Below are positions 61,250 through 64,000 of a stretch of DNA of 64,000 nt, in pieces. Source of the DNA: Pedobacter polysacchareus (GTDB lineage Bacteria; Bacteroidota; Bacteroidia; Sphingobacteriales; Sphingobacteriaceae); contig NZ_JAHYSS010000002.1 of NCBI RefSeq assembly GCF_019802255.1, positions 62,001-126,000 on the forward strand, written 5' to 3'. The position numbers were made by a program, and so were the translations under genes. The notes under the pieces are model-generated. The model searched no databases and had not been told where the DNA came from. It saw only the letters and a list, made by a program, of their open reading frames with translations. Position 1 is the first letter of the stretch. Every line of letters starts with the position of its first letter.

Positions 61250-63187
61250 ATGGCTGAACCGAATTATAACGAAGATAGTATACGCTCCCTCGATTGGAAG
61301 GAACACATCAGACTGCGTCCCGGTATGTATATCGGTAAACTTGGAGATGGTTCTGCTCAGGATGACGGGATTTATGTATTGCTGAAGGAGATCGTCGACA
61401 ACTCAATTGATGAGTTTGTGATGGGTGCCGGACGAACCATAGAAATTACCGTTTCTGATCAGAAGGTAAACGTCCGCGATTATGGTAGGGGAATCCCATT
61501 GGGTAAAGTAATTGATTGTGTATCAAAAATCAATACCGGTGGTAAGTACGATAGCAATGCCTTTCAGAAATCTGTAGGGCTGAATGGGGTGGGTACCAAG
61601 GCCGTAAATGCCTTGTCTAACACTTTCGTGGTGCAATCGTACCGTGATAATAAAACTAAAAAGGTAGAGTTCTCCAGAGGAGAGATCACGATTGATAATC
61701 CGATCATTGATACCACACAGCGCAATGGTACCGCGATTACGTTTTATCCGGACGAAACGATTTTCAGAAATTACCATTACATCACTGATTTCGTGGAAAG
61801 TATGATCTGGAACTATGTGTTCCTGAATGCCGGACTAACCATCAACTTCAACGGACAAAAATATTTATCTGAACGTGGACTTTACGACTTACTGCACAAA
61901 CACGCAGGGGCGGAAACGATTCGCTATCCGATCATTCACCTGAAAGGGAATGATATTGAGATCGCCATGACCCACGGACAGCAATATGGAGAAGATTACC
62001 ATTCTTTTGTAAACGGCCAGCATACTACCCAGGGAGGAACTCATCAGGCGGCATTCCGTGAAGCAGTAGTGAAAACCGTAAGAGAGTTTTATAAAAAAGA
62101 ATACGATGCTGCAGATATCAGGGCTTCCATTATTGCCGCGATTTCGGTCAGAGTACAGGAGCCGGTATTTGAATCTCAGACGAAAACAAAACTGGGTTCC
62201 CAGAATATGGGGCCAGACGGACCTTCAGTAAGGACTTTTATCAATGATTTCGTAAAGAAAGAATTAGACGATTACCTGCACAAACATACCGATGTAGCAG
62301 ATGCTTTATTGAAAAGGATCTTACAGTCGGAAAGAGAACGTAAAGACATTGCGGGTATTAAAAAACTGGCCAACGACAGGGCTAAAAAAGCATCCTTGCA
62401 CAATAAAAAACTGAGAGATTGTAAGGTGCATTTTAACAGCACACATGAGAAGAAATACGAAACGACCCTGTTCATTACAGAGGGTGATTCGGCTTCTGGA
62501 TCGATCACCAAGTCGAGAGATGTGGATTGCCAGGCAGTATTCAGTCTAAAAGGAAAGCCTTTAAACTGTTATGAGCTGACTAAGAAAGTAGTCTATGAGA
62601 ACGAAGAGTTCAACCTGCTGCAGCATGCTTTAAATATTGAAGATGGCCTGGATGGTTTACATTACAACAATATTGTCATCGCTACCGATGCCGACGTAGA
62701 TGGAATGCACATCAGGTTACTGATGATGACTTTCTTTTTGCAGTTCTTCCCGGATTTAGTGCGCTCAGGACACGTATACATCCTGCAAACGCCTTTGTTC
62801 CGCGTTCGTAATAAGAAGGAAACGATTTATTGCTATAGCGATGACGAGCGTAAAGCGGCCATTACCAAGCTGGGAAATAAACCAGAAATTACTCGATTTA
62901 AAGGACTGGGTGAGATCTCACCAGATGAGTTTGGTTTGTTTATCGGAAAAGACATCCGATTAGACCCGGTGATCCTGAAAGACCAAACGATCAAAAGTCT
63001 ACTGGAATATTATATGGGCAAAAATACCCCAGACAGACAGCGTCATATCATCAAAAACCTGAGAATAGAAAAAGATACTTTAGAAGATATCGTAGCTCCG
63101 GCAGATCGTTCTAAAGCAGCTGCTGCGCTAAAGCAGGAAGCTGATGATGAAACAACAGATGAAGAAATGATCGCAGAATCTGCTTAA
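61250..63187 (+). CDS. parE: DNA topoisomerase IV subunit B
   Basis: A 645-residue type IIA topoisomerase ATPase subunit. The GHKL ATP-binding site shows [20 protein letters not shown] and [14 protein letters not shown]. The TOPRIM domain has EGDSASGSI and [12 protein letters not shown], and the C-terminal IQ/QxxxRxxG-equivalent is [13 protein letters not shown]. The short, basic-rich TOPRIM-to-C-terminal region and the [11 protein letters not shown] motif are typical of ParE rather than GyrB, which has PLRGKILNVEKA. ParC is not in the window. The promoter is a perfect consensus match. Confidence 0.92.
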   Translation: MAEPNYNEDSIRSLDWKEHIRLRPGMYIGKLGDGSAQDDGIYVLLKEIVDNSIDEFVMGAGRTIEITVSDQKVNVRDYGRGIPLGKVIDCVSKINTGGKYDSNAFQKSVGLNGVGTKAVNALSNTFVVQSYRDNKTKKVEFSRGEITIDNPIIDTTQRNGTAITFYPDETIFRNYHYITDFVESMIWNYVFLNAGLTINFNGQKYLSERGLYDLLHKHAGAETIRYPIIHLKGNDIEIAMTHGQQYGEDYHSFVNGQHTTQGGTHQAAFREAVVKTVREFYKKEYDAADIRASIIAAISVRVQEPVFESQTKTKLGSQNMGPDGPSVRTFINDFVKKELDDYLHKHTDVADALLKRILQSERERKDIAGIKKLANDRAKKASLHNKKLRDCKVHFNSTHEKKYETTLFITEGDSASGSITKSRDVDCQAVFSLKGKPLNCYELTKKVVYENEEFNLLQHALNIEDGLDGLHYNNIVIATDADVDGMHIRLLMMTFFLQFFPDLVRSGHVYILQTPLFRVRNKKETIYCYSDDERKAAITKLGNKPEITRFKGLGEISPDEFGLFIGKDIRLDPVILKDQTIKSLLEYYMGKNTPDRQRHIIKNLRIEKDTLEDIVAPADRSKAAAALKQEADDETTDEEMIAESA

Positions 63188-63211
63188 ATTAAGCAGTGTT
63201 TGGCGCTAAAT

Positions 63212-63243
63212 ATGGCCCGTAAATCAACTGATCTACGGGCCAT
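63212..63243. terminator. Terminator after parE
   Basis: ATGGCCCGTA pairs with TACGGGCCAT around a loop of 12 bases. The T tract on the plus strand is short (TGTTT), so termination may be incomplete. Confidence 0.7.
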
Positions 63244-63317
63244 GTTTATTTAAAGGTTTTTAATTTCGAAGTTTATCACTCTAAAAATTGTTAACTCTTC
63301 AAAACAAAGGCAGGGAA

Positions 63318-64000
63318 TTACTTTAATTGAACCGTATCTTCCGGATGCTGAGGAGGCAAGGCAGTCACTTCTCTCTCCACCACTACGACCTTAGTATGCA
63401 CTGCATACTTGCTGGGTTTAATACCAGTATCATATTTTTCCGCATAAGCTTGTGTAAACTCAGCTCCGAAATAAAGAATAATCGCGGTATAATAAATCCA
63501 TAATAGAATCACGATGATCGATCCGGCAGCACCAAATGCCGAAGCTGGATTGCCCACTTCTATGTAAATGCCGATGAGGTATTTACCCATGCCAAACAGC
63601 AGGGCGGTAAACAGGGCGCCAATAAAGGCCGGTTTCCATTTCAGCTCCACATCTGGTAAGACCTTAAATATAATGGTAAAGATACTGGTCACCACAGCCA
63701 GTGTGATTGCATTGGTAACCATCAACATCATCAGTTCCGAAATTTCTGCGATGTTGATATAATTGGCGATCTTATGTCCGAGGCCAACCACTAGACTATT
63801 CACTACTAAAGAAACCAGCATTAGAAAGCCCAGAGATGCAATCAATGAGAAAGAGAGCAGCCTGTTGACAATAAGTTTTTTCCATCCTTTTTTTGGAACG
63901 GCCTTTACTTTCCAGATCAGGTTGATGCTGTCCTGAATCTCAATGAAAACTGCTGTAGCACCAATAATCAAAGTGCCAAAACCTATAATCAGGCCCAGCG
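63318..64000 (-). CDS. YihY/BrkB-family membrane protein (partial)
   Basis: The visible 227 residues are the C-terminal part; the N-terminus lies beyond the right edge and the frame stays open to the end. The segments TLIIGATAVFIEIQDSINLIWKV, LVSLVVNSLVVG, FKVLPDVELKWKPAFIGALFTALLFGMGKYLIGIYI and FGAAGSIIVILLWIYYTAIILYFGAEFTQAYA are YihY/BrkB family signatures with about five membrane helices. The cytoplasmic tail ends in Pro- and Gln-rich sequence (TALPPQHPEDTVQLK). Function is unproven; it was once called RNase BN, wrongly. It is convergent with parE. Confidence 0.9.
   Translation of the reverse strand, partial: LGLIIGFGTLIIGATAVFIEIQDSINLIWKVKAVPKKGWKKLIVNRLLSFSLIASLGFLMLVSLVVNSLVVGLGHKIANYINIAEISELMMLMVTNAITLAVVTSIFTIIFKVLPDVELKWKPAFIGALFTALLFGMGKYLIGIYIEVGNPASAFGAAGSIIVILLWIYYTAIILYFGAEFTQAYAEKYDTGIKPSKYAVHTKVVVVEREVTALPPQHPEDTVQLK

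Overview
The window looks like a chromosomal segment of a Bacteroidota bacterium, most likely Sphingobacteriaceae and close to Pedobacter (inferred from gene content, not from a database match). The signs are four SusC/RagA receptors, three of them followed by a SusD partner; an ECF sigma/FecR/transducer cassette; a DUF4295 gene in the rpmB-rpmG-ftsY-rimO block; the bacillithiol gene bshC; start sites without Shine-Dalgarno motifs; and several matches to the Bacteroidota promoter TTG-N19-TAnnTTTG. I see no phage, integrase, transposase or CRISPR array.

Layout. 1-3181 (minus): sigma factor, FecR anti-sigma factor and a SusC receptor with an N-terminal STN domain, cut by the left edge. 3393-9805 (plus): a small unknown protein, then L28, L33, DUF4295, ftsY, rimO, bshC and an Ldh-family dehydrogenase. 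9921-12854 (minus): an M16 protease. 12937-15081 (plus): surE, a small membrane protein and lpxB. 15620-20385: first SusC/SusD pair. 20462-26819 (minus): response regulator, secreted amidohydrolase, ankyrin lipoprotein, AraC regulator, acetyltransferase and two lipoproteins. Two tRNA genes (Tyr, Ala) follow on the minus strand. 27733-35704: AraC regulator, second SusC/SusD pair and a lipoprotein arylsulfotransferase. 35741-37580: a methyltransferase-like protein (minus) and a glutaminyl cyclase lipoprotein (plus). 38059-44477: third SusC/SusD pair and an alpha/beta hydrolase. 44490-46343 (minus): three unknown proteins, two of which share a repeated domain, divergent from a small XRE regulator. 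46725-48378: a PAS sensor with no ATPase domain and a receiver-only protein. 48839-49336: a cupin. 49453-55425: six co-directional genes for membrane fatty-acid modification. 55636-61138 (minus): two BON-domain proteins, a DEAD-box helicase, an MFS carrier and an APC permease. 61250-63187: parE. The right edge cuts a YihY/BrkB membrane protein.

The strongest candidate for a little-described system is the 49453-55425 cluster (desaturase, DUF1295, CFA-like methyltransferase, FAD oxidoreductase, DUF1365, second CFA-like methyltransferase). Four of its reaction types match those of the alphaproteobacterial furan fatty acid pathway. The second candidate is the 44490-46709 locus of repeat-domain proteins with an XRE regulator. 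The SusC/SusD pairs lack adjacent glycoside hydrolases, so their substrates cannot be read from context; the second is notable for its arylsulfotransferase and for repeated candidate AraC sites in its promoter region.
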